Source: Sphingobacteriales bacterium (GTDB lineage Bacteria > Bacteroidota > Bacteroidia > UKL13-3). From it: DNA of 64,000 nt. Both the position numbers and the translations under genes were made by a program. The notes under the pieces were generated by a model that saw only the letters and a list, made by a program, of their open reading frames with translations, ran no database searches and had not been told where the DNA came from. Shown piece by piece: positions 8,762 to 18,061 of this stretch. The stretch spans positions 186,001-250,000 of the forward strand of contig JAJTFA010000004.1 of assembly GCA_021299635.1 (NCBI GenBank), in the 5' to 3' direction. Position 1 is the first letter of the stretch; the number at the start of each line of letters is the position of its first letter.

Positions 8762-9782
8762 TACTAATATAAGTGGAGTTTTCATAATAGCTGAATTATC
8801 TGCCAATCATAATGGAAGTTTAGATACTGCTCTTGAAACAATTAAAGCCGCTAAAAGAGCAGGAGCAGATGCTATAAAGCTCCAAACATATACAGCAGAT
8901 ACATTGACAATTGATTGTGATAAAGATGATTTTATTATTAAATCCGGGTCTATATGGGATGGTCAGTCTTATTATAACTTGTATCAATCTGCCTTCACCC
9001 CATGGGAATGGCATCAAGCTTTATTTGAAGAAGCTCAAAAACAAGGGTTGATTTGTTTTTCCTCACCATTTGACAAAACAGCAGTAGATTTTCTGGAAAC
9101 ACTAAATGTACCAGCTTATAAAATTGCTTCCTTTGAAATTACAGATATTCCCTTGATAGAATATGTAGCATCTAAAGGAAAACCTGTCATTATTTCTACC
9201 GGGATTGCTACCGAGGAAGATATTACATTGGCATTGGAAGCGTGTAAACGAATGGGCAATCACGACATCGCCTTGTTAAAATGCACCTCCAGTTATCCTG
9301 CACCGATTGAGGAGGCCAATATGATTATGGTCAAAGATATGGCAGAGCGTTTTGATGTAATCACTGGTTTGTCTGACCATACCATGGGAGCTACTGTTCC
9401 TGTGGTTGCTACTTGTTTCGGGGCTAAAATCATTGAAAAGCATTTTATTTTGGATCGTTCTATTGGAGGTCCAGATGCTTCTTTTTCGATGAACGAACAA
9501 GAGTTTACCGATATGGTAAAAGCCGTGCGTGAAGCCGAAAAAGCCATAGGTGTCGTGGATTATACGCTTACCGATAAACAAGCCAAAGGAAAAGATTTTT
9601 CTAGGTCGCTTTACGTAGTGAAGGATATTAAAGCAGGTGAAACTATCACTGAGGAAAATGCAAGAAGCATTAGGCCAGGTTACGGTTTGCACCCTAAATA
9701 TTTTAATATTGTTATAGGAAAAAAGCTAACAAAAGATGTGAAAAGAGGAGATAGACTTACACTTGACATAATTACAAATTAA
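8742..9782 (+). CDS. pseI: Pseudaminic acid synthase, NeuB family with SAF domain
   Basis: This 346-aa protein is a PEP-condensing NeuB/PseI synthase. It has IIAELSANHNGSLDTALETI near the N-terminus, a TIM-barrel with IKLQTYTADT, GLSDHTMGATVPVVA and IIEKHFILDRSIGGPDASFS, and a C-terminal antifreeze-like SAF domain (about 285-346, RSLYVVKDIKAGETIT). It joins PEP to a 2,4-diamino-hexose to give the nine-carbon acid. The LDRSIGGPDASFS wording is closer to PseI than to sialic-acid NeuB. The upstream UDP-releasing hydrolase (PseG) expected by the pathway is not found nearby. Confidence 0.88.
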   Translation: MKIGSFDTNISGVFIIAELSANHNGSLDTALETIKAAKRAGADAIKLQTYTADTLTIDCDKDDFIIKSGSIWDGQSYYNLYQSAFTPWEWHQALFEEAQKQGLICFSSPFDKTAVDFLETLNVPAYKIASFEITDIPLIEYVASKGKPVIISTGIATEEDITLALEACKRMGNHDIALLKCTSSYPAPIEEANMIMVKDMAERFDVITGLSDHTMGATVPVVATCFGAKIIEKHFILDRSIGGPDASFSMNEQEFTDMVKAVREAEKAIGVVDYTLTDKQAKGKDFSRSLYVVKDIKAGETITEENARSIRPGYGLHPKYFNIVIGKKLTKDVKRGDRLTLDIITN

Positions 9783-9797
9783 AAAAAAGAAGTACTC

Positions 9798-10697
9798 ATG
9801 ACGACTAAATTTAAAATAATAAATAAAATAAAGGAAATATACAAAAAGGGAGAAAACATGATGGAGTTTCTCCGTACTGAAAATCCGGAAAAAAATGATA
9901 TTGAAAGTATCATGATTAGCTACGATTTTCAGGCAGGCAGCTATATCAAATTAGCACAAAAAAATTCTGCATACATTGATGAGTACACCAATGCGATAGT
10001 TAAAGAACTATACAAATTAGAACCCTTCAAATCTATAATGGAAGTGGGAGTTGGTGAAGCAACATTGATGAGCCCGCTAATGAAAAAAATTGACCCCAAT
10101 AATCAACTATCTAAAATCGGGTTTGATATCAGCTGGTCCAGGGTTCGTTATGGTTTGGAACATGCCAAAACATTTGACCAACTCATACAACTTTTTACAG
10201 CTAATTTATTCGCCATTCCACTACCGGATAACAGTGTAGATGTGGTATATACCTCACACTCTCTTGAACCTAATGGCGGAAGAGAAAAAGAGGCATTGAC
10301 TGAATTATTTAGGGTTGCTGCAAAATATATTATTCTTCTCGAACCCGATTATGAAGGTGGAAGTGAAGAAGCTAAAATCCGCATGGATAAGCATGGATAT
10401 GTGAAGCATTTGGGTAAACATGCAAAGGAGTTGGGATTCTCAGTAATAACCGACAGATCATTCGAAGTTTTTATTAATCCACTTAATCCGACAAGATTAA
10501 CAGTTCTCCGAAAAGACGCAAATGATTTGAATAAAGCAAACTTTCAATGCCCTGTTACCCAAACTCCGCTAGAAAAAATCAGAGGCCACTGGTATAGCAA
10601 AGAAAGCGGTTTACTTTACCCTCAAATAGATGGAATACCATGTCTGTTAGAACAACAAACTATATTAGCTACTCATTACTTAAATTTTACTGCATAA
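9798..10697 (+). CDS. SAM-dependent methyltransferase with Trm112-like C-terminal segment
   Basis: This 299-aa class I methyltransferase has the SAM motif MEVGVGEATLMSPL (about 81-94), motif VDVVYTSHSLEP (about 149-160) and a C-terminal Trm112-like segment (CPVTQTPLEKI ... LYPQIDGIPCLL). It ends one base before the first PP-loop amidotransferase starts, so it begins or is coupled to that cassette. It probably methylates a sugar or an amidino group (N-methyl-acetamidino forms are known for nonulosonates), but this is inference. An alternative start is ATG at 9858, which would remove about 20 residues. Confidence 0.78.
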   Translation: MTTKFKIINKIKEIYKKGENMMEFLRTENPEKNDIESIMISYDFQAGSYIKLAQKNSAYIDEYTNAIVKELYKLEPFKSIMEVGVGEATLMSPLMKKIDPNNQLSKIGFDISWSRVRYGLEHAKTFDQLIQLFTANLFAIPLPDNSVDVVYTSHSLEPNGGREKEALTELFRVAAKYIILLEPDYEGGSEEAKIRMDKHGYVKHLGKHAKELGFSVITDRSFEVFINPLNPTRLTVLRKDANDLNKANFQCPVTQTPLEKIRGHWYSKESGLLYPQIDGIPCLLEQQTILATHYLNFTA

Positions 10698-11834
10698 ATG
10701 GGAATACAGTATTGTAAAAAGTGCTTAAACGTGAGCACTCGTCCCAATATCAAATTTACAGAGGATGGCATATGCCCCCCATGTCGTTTTTTTGAAACAA
10801 ATTACAAAGCCGAGCCAGAGGTAATACTTGAGAAGCTTAAAGAAACTAAAGCCTTTGCAGCAAAACACAACCACTCGGGATATGATTGTATAGTAGGTGT
10901 AAGCGGTGGAAAAGACAGTACAAGACAGGCTTTATATGTAAAAGAGAAATTTGGGCTTAAACCACTTTTGGTGTCAATGAACTATCCGCCTGAACAAATT
11001 TCATCGAATGGGGTAAATAACTTAAGTAACCTCATTAGCATGGGCTTTGATTGCATCAACATTAGTTGTTCTCCTCAAACTTGGAAAAAAGCCATGCGAC
11101 ACGCCTTCATTCATTTTGGCAATTGGGCAAAAGCCACAGAGTATGCATTATTTGCCAGTGTGCCACGCGTAGCAGTTGCATACCAAATTCCATTAATATG
11201 GTGGGGAGAAAATGCTGCTGCAGTTTTAGGCGAAATGGGTGTACTGGGAAAAGACCTGAGCGATGGAAACCGTATTAAATACGGTAATACATTACAGGGT
11301 GGAAATTTCAAATGGCTCTTAGATATCGGCATAGAAAAAAGGCAAATTTTACAATTCATCTATCCTTCTGACGAAGAAATGGATAAAGCAGAGTTGCGAA
11401 TTATTTTTCTGGATTTTTTTATGAAAGAATTCTCACTTACAACTAATGGAAATTTCTCTCTGTTAAGGGGATTACACACCAAAAAACCTAATCCACTTAT
11501 CAATCCTGACCTTACAGGAACATCGATGGTAGATGAAGATTTTATAAACATCAATATGATGTTGAGGTATTTGAAATTCGGATTTGGCAGAACCTCAGAT
11601 TTAATGAACGAAGAAATACGCTATGGTAGAATATCCAGAGAGGAAGCCATAGAAATAGTGTCCAAATACGATGGAAATTTTGATATCGAAATCCTAAAAA
11701 GATTTTGCAACTACATTGAAATAAGAATTTCCGAATTTTGGGAAATTGCAGATACATATGTCAACAAAGAGCTATTTGAACGAATAGCTGAGGGAGTTTA
11801 TAAACCAAAGTTTAATGTAGGAGTTGGTTTATGA
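10698..11834 (+). CDS. N-acetyl sugar amidotransferase (PP-loop, WbpG/PseA-like), copy 1
   Basis: This 378-aa PP-loop ATP pyrophosphatase belongs to the WbpG/PseA/LegA group, which turns a sugar N-acetyl group into acetamidino using ammonia. It has an N-terminal four-Cys knuckle (YCKKCLN...CPPC) and the PP-loop SGGKDS at 69-74. GENAAAVLGEMG (about 176-187) is also typical. It overlaps hisH by ATGA and is followed by hisF, the arrangement known for wbpG with hisH2/hisF2 in Pseudomonas O-antigen loci. The sugar acceptor is probably the nonulosonate or a diamino-uronic acid. Confidence 0.87.
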   Translation: MGIQYCKKCLNVSTRPNIKFTEDGICPPCRFFETNYKAEPEVILEKLKETKAFAAKHNHSGYDCIVGVSGGKDSTRQALYVKEKFGLKPLLVSMNYPPEQISSNGVNNLSNLISMGFDCINISCSPQTWKKAMRHAFIHFGNWAKATEYALFASVPRVAVAYQIPLIWWGENAAAVLGEMGVLGKDLSDGNRIKYGNTLQGGNFKWLLDIGIEKRQILQFIYPSDEEMDKAELRIIFLDFFMKEFSLTTNGNFSLLRGLHTKKPNPLINPDLTGTSMVDEDFININMMLRYLKFGFGRTSDLMNEEIRYGRISREEAIEIVSKYDGNFDIEILKRFCNYIEIRISEFWEIADTYVNKELFERIAEGVYKPKFNVGVGL

Positions 11835-12457
11835 GTCAATCACCAACAATAGTAATAATCGATTATGGCGTAGGCAACACATACTCTGTAATCAATGCCA
11901 TACTTCGCTTAGGTTACACTAAAGTGAAAGTATCAGATAAAGAAGCTGACATTAAATCAGCAGACGCTTTAATACTACCGGGTGTAGGTGCATTTGACGA
12001 AGCCGTAAGGAATTTAAAGAGTCATCATCTTCCTGAAGTGTTGAATGAAACAGTGCTGATACAAAAGAAACCCATTTTAGGCATTTGTGTAGGCATGCAA
12101 TTATTGGCCGAAGGATCGGAAGAAAACGGCTGGCACGAAGGACTCAACTGGATTCCGGGTAAAGTAAAAAAACTGGAATTACCTCCCTCCTATGCCGTGC
12201 CACAAGTTGGTTGGAACAACATCTCATTCAACAATCGTGATCCTCTGTTTAGCCGAACAGCTGAAAGCCCCAATTTCTATTTTGACCATAGCTACCATTT
12301 TGAAACAAAACCTGAACACCGTTTAGCATGGTGCGACTATGGAATTGAAGTTACTGCAGCCGTACAAAAAGATAACATTTTTGGTGTGCAGTTTCATCCT
12401 GAAAAAAGTCAAACCAACGGATTAAAGTTATTCAGAGGATTTTTTAACTCCATCTAA
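11831..12457 (+). CDS. hisH: HisH-type glutamine amidotransferase, copy 1
   Basis: This 208-aa class I glutaminase subunit starts at an ATGA overlap with the PP-loop gene. The triad is intact: Cys86 in GICVGMQLL, and His189 and Glu191 in QFHPEKS. DYGVGNTYSV at the N-terminus and LPGVGAFDEA are HisH hallmarks. It should hydrolyse glutamine and pass ammonia through the adjacent HisF barrel. No other histidine biosynthesis gene is near, so a dedicated sugar-amidation role is inferred. Confidence 0.9.
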   Translation: MSQSPTIVIIDYGVGNTYSVINAILRLGYTKVKVSDKEADIKSADALILPGVGAFDEAVRNLKSHHLPEVLNETVLIQKKPILGICVGMQLLAEGSEENGWHEGLNWIPGKVKKLELPPSYAVPQVGWNNISFNNRDPLFSRTAESPNFYFDHSYHFETKPEHRLAWCDYGIEVTAAVQKDNIFGVQFHPEKSQTNGLKLFRGFFNSI

Positions 12458-12459
12458 CC

Positions 12460-13326
12460 ATGCTCAAAAAACGCATTACAGCAAATCTGGTAGTTAAAAA
12501 CGGAATTGTCGTTCAAAGCATCGGCTTCCGAAAATACTTGCCAGTGGGAAAACCCGCTATTGCTATAGAATATTTAAATCAATGGGGTATTGATGAAATC
12601 ATCCTAACCGATATTTCAGCCTCGGCCCGGGGCAATGGGCCTGACTTTGATATGATTAAAAAAGCTACACAAAAGTGCTTTGTACCGTTAACTATTGGCG
12701 GAGGCATCACTCATGTAAATCATATTAAAGAGTTGATGCATTGTGGTGCTGATAAGATTGCGCTGAATCAGGCTGCTCTTTATAAAACGGAACTAGTTAC
12801 CGAAGCAGCCAACATATTTGGCAACCAATGTGTGGTTGTCTCCATAGATGGCATAAAAACACCTGATGGTTATCGGGTATATGATTACCTGCAAAAAAAG
12901 ATTACCACACATGAACCCGGTTCATTTGCACGTTTAACGGAAGAGGCCGGTTCCGGTGAAATATTAATTAATTCAGTGGATCGTGATGGCTCTTACTTGG
13001 GGTACGACTTGGATTTGGTGAATCAGGTATGTGCGCATGTTCGCATCCCCGTTATTGCCTGTGGTGGAGCAAAAAATGCAACACACATGATTGACGTTTT
13101 AAAACATACCAACGCATCCGCAGCAAGTGCCGGGAATTTTTTCCATTTTACCGAACACAGCGTAAACATAACCAAAGCACAAATACAAAAAGAGTTAGAC
13201 GTTCGGCTGGAAACACATGCCAATTATGCGGAGAACTCCTGGGATAATCACATGCGACTAGTTAAAAAAGGCGATGAAGTTCTTGAACACATGTTGTACG
13301 TGCATATAGAAAAAGAATTGATATGA
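12460..13326 (+). CDS. hisF: HisF-like ammonia-channel barrel, copy 1, Asp11 replaced by Val
   Basis: This TIM-barrel paralogue of the imidazole glycerol phosphate synthase cyclase (288 aa) is longer than HisF (about 250-255) by a C-terminal extension (about 250-288). It aligns without gaps to classic HisF over the first 130 residues. Catalytic Asp11 is Val11 (ANLVVKNG), while Asp130 is kept (VVSIDGIK). Loss of Asp11 should abolish or cripple cyclase chemistry but leave the HisH docking and ammonia-tunnel role. The stop overlaps the second PP-loop gene by ATGA. Confidence 0.88.
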   Translation: MLKKRITANLVVKNGIVVQSIGFRKYLPVGKPAIAIEYLNQWGIDEIILTDISASARGNGPDFDMIKKATQKCFVPLTIGGGITHVNHIKELMHCGADKIALNQAALYKTELVTEAANIFGNQCVVVSIDGIKTPDGYRVYDYLQKKITTHEPGSFARLTEEAGSGEILINSVDRDGSYLGYDLDLVNQVCAHVRIPVIACGGAKNATHMIDVLKHTNASAASAGNFFHFTEHSVNITKAQIQKELDVRLETHANYAENSWDNHMRLVKKGDEVLEHMLYVHIEKELI

Positions 13327-14576
13327 GATTTTGCAAACGTTGTTTGTACCCTGAAAATCATCCACTCAACATCACCTTTGATGATGAAGGCATTTGCAGT
13401 GGTTGCAGGGTACATGAAGAAAAAGACACACTCGACTGGGCATTACGTGGAGAGAAGTTAAAATCAATATTGGATACATACCGAAATACTTCGGGCAATA
13501 ACTATGATTGTATCATTCCGGTAAGCGGAGCAAGAGACTCTTATTTTATTGTTCATACCATTAAACATGTGTATGGCATGAACCCACTGTTGGTTACCTA
13601 CAATAAACAATACAATACGGCTGTAGGTATTCGCAATCTGGCCAACCTGCGTATTCAGTTCGACTGTGATATCATGACCTTAACCGTAAACCCTGAAACG
13701 GTTAAAAAAATCACACGTGCCACCATGCATAAGATGGGAAGTATATACTGGCATTGTCTGGCCGGCCAAACGGTTTATCCCGTGCAGGTGGCCGTTAAAT
13801 TTAAAATCCCGCTTATCATCTGGGGCGCGCACCAAGGCATTGACCAAGTGGGTATGTTCTCCCACCTGGATGAAGTCGAAATGACACGAAAGTATCGCAA
13901 GGAACATGACCTGATGGGCTATGAGGCAGAAGATTTACTGGACGATGATCTGGATTTTATCCGAGAAGATGATATTGTACAATATATCTATCCTGTTGAC
14001 AAGGAAATTGAACAGGTTGGCGTGCGGGGAATACACTTAAACAATTATATCCGTTGGGATAGTAAAGCGCAACATGAAGCAATGATTAAGTTATACGGGT
14101 ACGAGAGTGCACCGCAAACCCGTACGTTTGACACTTACAACGATGTAGACTGCTGGAACTATTCAGATGTACACGATTATATTAAATACGTAAAGCACGG
14201 ATACAGTAAAGTTACCGATCATGCCTGTAGGGAAATCAGATTGCGCAGAATGAGACGTGAACAAGGAATAAATCTGGTAAACCAATACACAAGCATTGCT
14301 CCTAAAAATCTTCAACTGTTTCTTAATTGGATGGGCATTACAGAAACTGCGTTTCATGTCATTATTGACCAACACCGCAACCCTGAAATTTGGAAACGAA
14401 ACGATGATTGGAAATGGACATTAAAAAATAAAAACAAGTTCGAAAGTGAACACATTGATTCAGCTTCATCACTCCCGATTGCAGAGCCTTGGAAAGACTT
14501 TGTAATAACGCCTGTTAAAAAAAGTACAGATTCTGAAGAACAATACATACTAATTGGCAAAGGATATCATGAGTGA
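13323..14576 (+). CDS. N-acetyl sugar amidotransferase-like PP-loop protein, copy 2, with altered loop
   Basis: This 417-aa relative of WbpG/PseA keeps the Cys knuckle (FCKRCLY...CSGC). Its PP-loop reads SGARDS (68-73) where the family has SGGxDS, so the second glycine is alanine. The rest matches the family, including WGAHQG (about 162-167). It shares one HisH/HisF pair with copy 1, so either both enzymes use the same ammonia source or this copy is a partner subunit with weakened ATP binding. It overlaps the next gene by 8 bp. Confidence 0.82.
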   Translation: MRFCKRCLYPENHPLNITFDDEGICSGCRVHEEKDTLDWALRGEKLKSILDTYRNTSGNNYDCIIPVSGARDSYFIVHTIKHVYGMNPLLVTYNKQYNTAVGIRNLANLRIQFDCDIMTLTVNPETVKKITRATMHKMGSIYWHCLAGQTVYPVQVAVKFKIPLIIWGAHQGIDQVGMFSHLDEVEMTRKYRKEHDLMGYEAEDLLDDDLDFIREDDIVQYIYPVDKEIEQVGVRGIHLNNYIRWDSKAQHEAMIKLYGYESAPQTRTFDTYNDVDCWNYSDVHDYIKYVKHGYSKVTDHACREIRLRRMRREQGINLVNQYTSIAPKNLQLFLNWMGITETAFHVIIDQHRNPEIWKRNDDWKWTLKNKNKFESEHIDSASSLPIAEPWKDFVITPVKKSTDSEEQYILIGKGYHE

Positions 14577-16167
14577 AATTAAAAAGGTATTTTACACCTG
14601 TTATCAACCCTATCTGGTAGATATGGCGCGCAGGCTCCATAAAGAAAAAGGATGGATGCCTGTATATTGGTTTACAGAAGAGATTTATTGGCCTGAAATC
14701 TCTGCTGAACTTAAATCTGAGTTTCCTGATACTATTTTTCACCACTACAACGATGCGATAAAAGGCAAATGGCCTGAACAAGCAAAACAGATTCCCATAC
14801 TCGCTGCTGACAATGAATTGTTGGAACAAATGAGCACGTACGAATCAACCATAATGGCCCTCTTTGACAGAAATGATTTGTTAGGTGTATTTAAATACAG
14901 TGAACGGGTAACCTGCTACCATGATCAACTTGAGTATTGGAATTCGGTATTGGAATTTTTAAAACCTGATTTGGTTGTGCTTGAGGCTATCCCCCATCAG
15001 GTAAGTGAGTTTCTTATTTATCGCCTCGCTAAGCTAAAGGGAATCAAAACCATCATGTTTAATGTTACATTTTTTCTTGACAGCATCACAACAATGGAAT
15101 CGTATGAAACAGGACAAGATGAAGTTATTGTTGAATACATACAACAGACTGCATCGTCAGCAACGAAATCAGCACTTAGCAATAAAACTGAAGAGTTCTT
15201 TATAAAGTTCTTAGGGAAATATGAAGATAATCTAAGGTATGATGTAAAAGAAGGTTTAGATGAGCTGTCACAAATTCGGTCTGACTTCATAACAAGAATA
15301 TCAAATGCCGCGGCTTTAAAAGCAAAGAGCATTCTGAACAAAAATAAATGGAGAAAAAGAATTCAACTATACAAAAACAGGCACAAAGAGTCTGTATTTT
15401 CACATCATAAACGTACAGACGAAACATTTGCTGAATCCACACTAACTAATTTCGAATATCAAACACATCTTGCCAAAGCTAATCAGTACAAAAAAAAGTT
15501 ATTGGCCTATTACAATGAGATATGCGAACCAAAACCTGACTTAAGTAAACCATTCATTTATTGTCCGCTTCACCTGCAACCGGAGGCAAGCACATGTCCA
15601 CTCGGAGGTCCATTTGTCAACCAAATTCTGATGATCAGGATGTTATCGGCAGCCGTACCGGATGGATGGACCATTTACGTAAAAGAACACATGGTACAAT
15701 TTAACACATGGTTCTTAGGTGAACCCATCCGTTCAAAAGAATATTACAAAAGAATCAGCATGTTTAAAAATGTGAAACTGATTTCCTTAGATATTGACTC
15801 GTACACACTGATCGACCACTGTCGGGCAGCAGCCACCGTTACGGGCACCATATGCTTAGAAGGAGCATTAAGAGGGAAACCGGTTTTGGCATTTGGACAC
15901 CCTATACATTACCATGAAATGGAGGGGGTAAGTGAAATCCGAACAAATGTTGATTTGCAAAACGCCATGGACAAAATCTTATCTGGTTATATACCTGATT
16001 TGGAAAAAGTAAAACTATACATTGAGGCTACCCATCGCAAAAGTTTTCCCGGTGGTGTGGGAACTCCTTACAACAACGGATTTATGGGAATCGACAGGAA
16101 AATAAACGCTAATGGACATTACTCAGCAATTGAATCTTGGCTAAAGCAGCAAAAAACTATAGTATGA
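14569..16167 (+). CDS. Uncharacterised surface-polysaccharide protein, GT-B/capsule-synthesis-like
   Basis: I do not recognise a precise family for this 532-aa protein. The C-terminal half (about 325-520) has a GT-B-like pattern: FIYCPLHLQPEAST, WTIYVKEHMVQF, a DHCRAAATVTGTICLEGALRGKPVLAFGH nucleotide-site-like stretch and a closing segment. This resembles capsule-synthesis glycosyltransferases. The middle (about 190-290) is charged and helical. Start ATG 14569 is preferred over TTG 14554 because AAAGGA lies 6 nt upstream. It is coupled to the next gene by ATGA. It probably transfers a sugar made by this cassette. Confidence 0.6.
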   Translation: MSEIKKVFYTCYQPYLVDMARRLHKEKGWMPVYWFTEEIYWPEISAELKSEFPDTIFHHYNDAIKGKWPEQAKQIPILAADNELLEQMSTYESTIMALFDRNDLLGVFKYSERVTCYHDQLEYWNSVLEFLKPDLVVLEAIPHQVSEFLIYRLAKLKGIKTIMFNVTFFLDSITTMESYETGQDEVIVEYIQQTASSATKSALSNKTEEFFIKFLGKYEDNLRYDVKEGLDELSQIRSDFITRISNAAALKAKSILNKNKWRKRIQLYKNRHKESVFSHHKRTDETFAESTLTNFEYQTHLAKANQYKKKLLAYYNEICEPKPDLSKPFIYCPLHLQPEASTCPLGGPFVNQILMIRMLSAAVPDGWTIYVKEHMVQFNTWFLGEPIRSKEYYKRISMFKNVKLISLDIDSYTLIDHCRAAATVTGTICLEGALRGKPVLAFGHPIHYHEMEGVSEIRTNVDLQNAMDKILSGYIPDLEKVKLYIEATHRKSFPGGVGTPYNNGFMGIDRKINANGHYSAIESWLKQQKTIV

Positions 16168-17152
16168 TTATGGAAAAAAAACGCACCTTTTTTGAAAAAG
16201 TCGCACTATACACCGCACGACACCTTATGGGCAGTGAAAATAAGCGAGGTGAAATGAAGTATGGCTACAACAATGTTCGTTGGATCTCGAAAAATTTCAA
16301 CCGACTTAAAAATTTCAACTCACACCGCAAGCGAAAATCAGAATTCGCTACATCTTTCAACAAACTGTTGGCTGAAAACGGAAACATGAAAGAGCGTACA
16401 GAGCAAATTCAAAATGGATGGTTGGATGGTTGCACATGAAACAGGCGAATATGCCGTTCCAGGGTGAGTTTATAAAAGCCGGAGAAGAAATTTTCAGGCG
16501 AATGAACAAAAACGACACCCCACAAAAGGCATATATGACCATGCTGAATACAGCTGATGTCATTGACGAATTCCCCGCTTTGCTGGACTTTGCTACCTCT
16601 TCTGACATGCTCAAAATAGCAGGAAACTATCTCCAATGCATTCCGGTGCTCACTGAAATATCTTTTTACATATCAGAGCCGGTTGAAGATGATGCCAGTG
16701 GCAGCCAGTTATTTCACATTGACCTGGAGGATACGCGTGTGGTGCGGCTCATTGTACCAATTGAAGATATTACCAGCGAGCAGGGCCCCTTTAGTTTTAT
16801 TCCCGAAAATGCCACCACCAGTGTGATAAAAAAGCTAAAGTATGGTTCCCTCAAGTCTACATACCGGGTTAAGGACGAGGACATATATAACGTGATTGGA
16901 AAAGAACATCTGGTTGTAGGAACCTGCCAAAAAGGAGATCTGCTTTTTGCTGATACGTCAAGGTGCTTCCACTACGGAAGCCGGGGGCAAACAAAGCCCC
17001 GGAAATTATGCATGCTCAACTACCACAGTGATATTCCGGAGAACTTTTACCAAACCTTTGGCATTGGCGATCGGTTAAAAAAATACATAAAGCCAACCGA
17101 CTCTGAACTCCGTAAAATGGTGCTTGATTATAGTTACTATATAGTTAAATGA
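16164..17152 (+). pseudogene. Phytanoyl-CoA dioxygenase (PhyH)-like gene split by an 8-bp tandem duplication
   Basis: Two frames together encode one PhyH-like Fe(II)/2-oxoglutarate oxygenase. Frame 1 runs from ATG 16164 (ATGA-coupled to the previous stop) to TGA 16439. Frame 2 carries the catalytic domain to 17152, with the iron site HID in FHIDLED and a distal His/Arg in FHYGSR. GGATGGTT occurs twice in tandem at 16416-16423 and 16424-16431. Removing one copy joins the frames as QNGWLHMKQ. Frame 2 could still restart at ATG 16436, which overlaps the frame-1 stop as ATGA, but the product would lack about 90 N-terminal residues. The break could also be a sequencing error. Confidence 0.75.
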
Positions 17153-17160
17153 TTTTTTGA

Positions 17161-17179
17161 AATAGTCAATATGACTATT
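17161..17179 (+). promoter_or_regulatory. 8-bp perfect inverted repeat before hisF copy 2
   Basis: AATAGTCA - ATA - TGACTATT lies in the 50-bp gap between the PhyH gene and hisF copy 2. No T-tract follows on the + strand, so it is not a good terminator. It could be an operator or an mRNA hairpin; its role is unproven. Confidence 0.3.
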
Positions 17180-17202
17180 AGTAAACTAAGTAATATTTGA
17201 CA

Positions 17203-18051
17203 ATGAATAATGTTAGAGTAATACCAAGACTAGATATTAAAGGGCCTAACTTAGTAAAGGGTATACACCTTGAAGGGCTAAGGGTACTGGGTAAGCCGGA
17301 AGACTTTGCGCGTTATTATTATGAATACGGAGCCGATGAACTCTTTTTTCAGGATGTGGTAGCCAGTTTATACGAACGAAACAGTTTGCATGACATTATT
17401 TCGCGCACTGCCCGAAATATGTTTATACCACTCACAGTTGGTGGCGGACTTCGCACAATTGATGACATTAAACAAGTCTTAAGGGCCGGAGCTGATAAAG
17501 TTTCATTAAACACAGCAGCCATCCGTAATCCTCAACTGGTACGTGATGCAGCTCAAAAATTTGGTTCATCAACTATTGTTGTAGCCATTGAAGCCATCAA
17601 ACAACCCGATGGAAGATACCTCGCTTTTGTAGACAATGGAAGAGAAGAAACGGGAGTTGAAGTGGTAACCTGGGCAAAAAAAGCAGAAGAGCTTGGAGCT
17701 GGAGAAATACTCATTACCTCAGTTGATCGCGAAGGAACAGCAGAAGGATTTGACCTCAATTTAATCAAGAAAGTAGCCGATGTTGTGCATATACCTGTAA
17801 TTGCGCATGGTGGAGCCGGAAGCCTTCAAAATATTGCTGAAGCTATTACCATTGGAAATGCCAGCGCACTCGCCATTGCTTCAATATTCCACTACGCCTC
17901 GATGGGAAAAGTGTTGGCCGATAGTGATCACGAAGAGGGTAATACCACATTCTTGCGGAGTGGAAAACGATTTGGTATCATCAATCCTTCTGATATTACA
18001 CAGGTAAAAGAATATTTAAAAATCAGTCATATCCCCTGCCGCCCCATTTAA
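17203..18051 (+). CDS. hisF: HisF-like ammonia-channel barrel, copy 2, Asp130 replaced by Glu
   Basis: This 282-aa HisF paralogue starts at ATG 17203; the in-frame TTG at 17197 is less likely. It aligns gap-free with classic HisF to residue 130. Asp11 is present (RLDIKGPN), but the second catalytic acid is Glu130 (VVAIEAIK). The HVGGG-like phosphate loop (LTVGGGL) and SVDREG are kept. An insertion near the C-terminus (SDHEEGNTTFLRSGKRFG) is unlike standard HisF. In this cassette the order is hisF-hisH-PP-loop, the reverse of cassette 1. It should deliver ammonia to the amidotransferase at 18728. Confidence 0.88.
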   Translation: MNNVRVIPRLDIKGPNLVKGIHLEGLRVLGKPEDFARYYYEYGADELFFQDVVASLYERNSLHDIISRTARNMFIPLTVGGGLRTIDDIKQVLRAGADKVSLNTAAIRNPQLVRDAAQKFGSSTIVVAIEAIKQPDGRYLAFVDNGREETGVEVVTWAKKAEELGAGEILITSVDREGTAEGFDLNLIKKVADVVHIPVIAHGGAGSLQNIAEAITIGNASALAIASIFHYASMGKVLADSDHEEGNTTFLRSGKRFGIINPSDITQVKEYLKISHIPCRPI

Positions 18052-18061
18052 ATTTATCGAG

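Noticed and set aside
14554-14568. Longer TTG start of the uncharacterised GT-B-like gene
   Set aside because: ATG 14569 has AAAGGA at good spacing and keeps the coupling overlap.
16418-17152. Downstream PhyH frame as an independent intact gene
   Set aside because: The conserved N-terminal part lies in the upstream frame, and removing one 8-bp repeat unit joins both; kept as one split gene.
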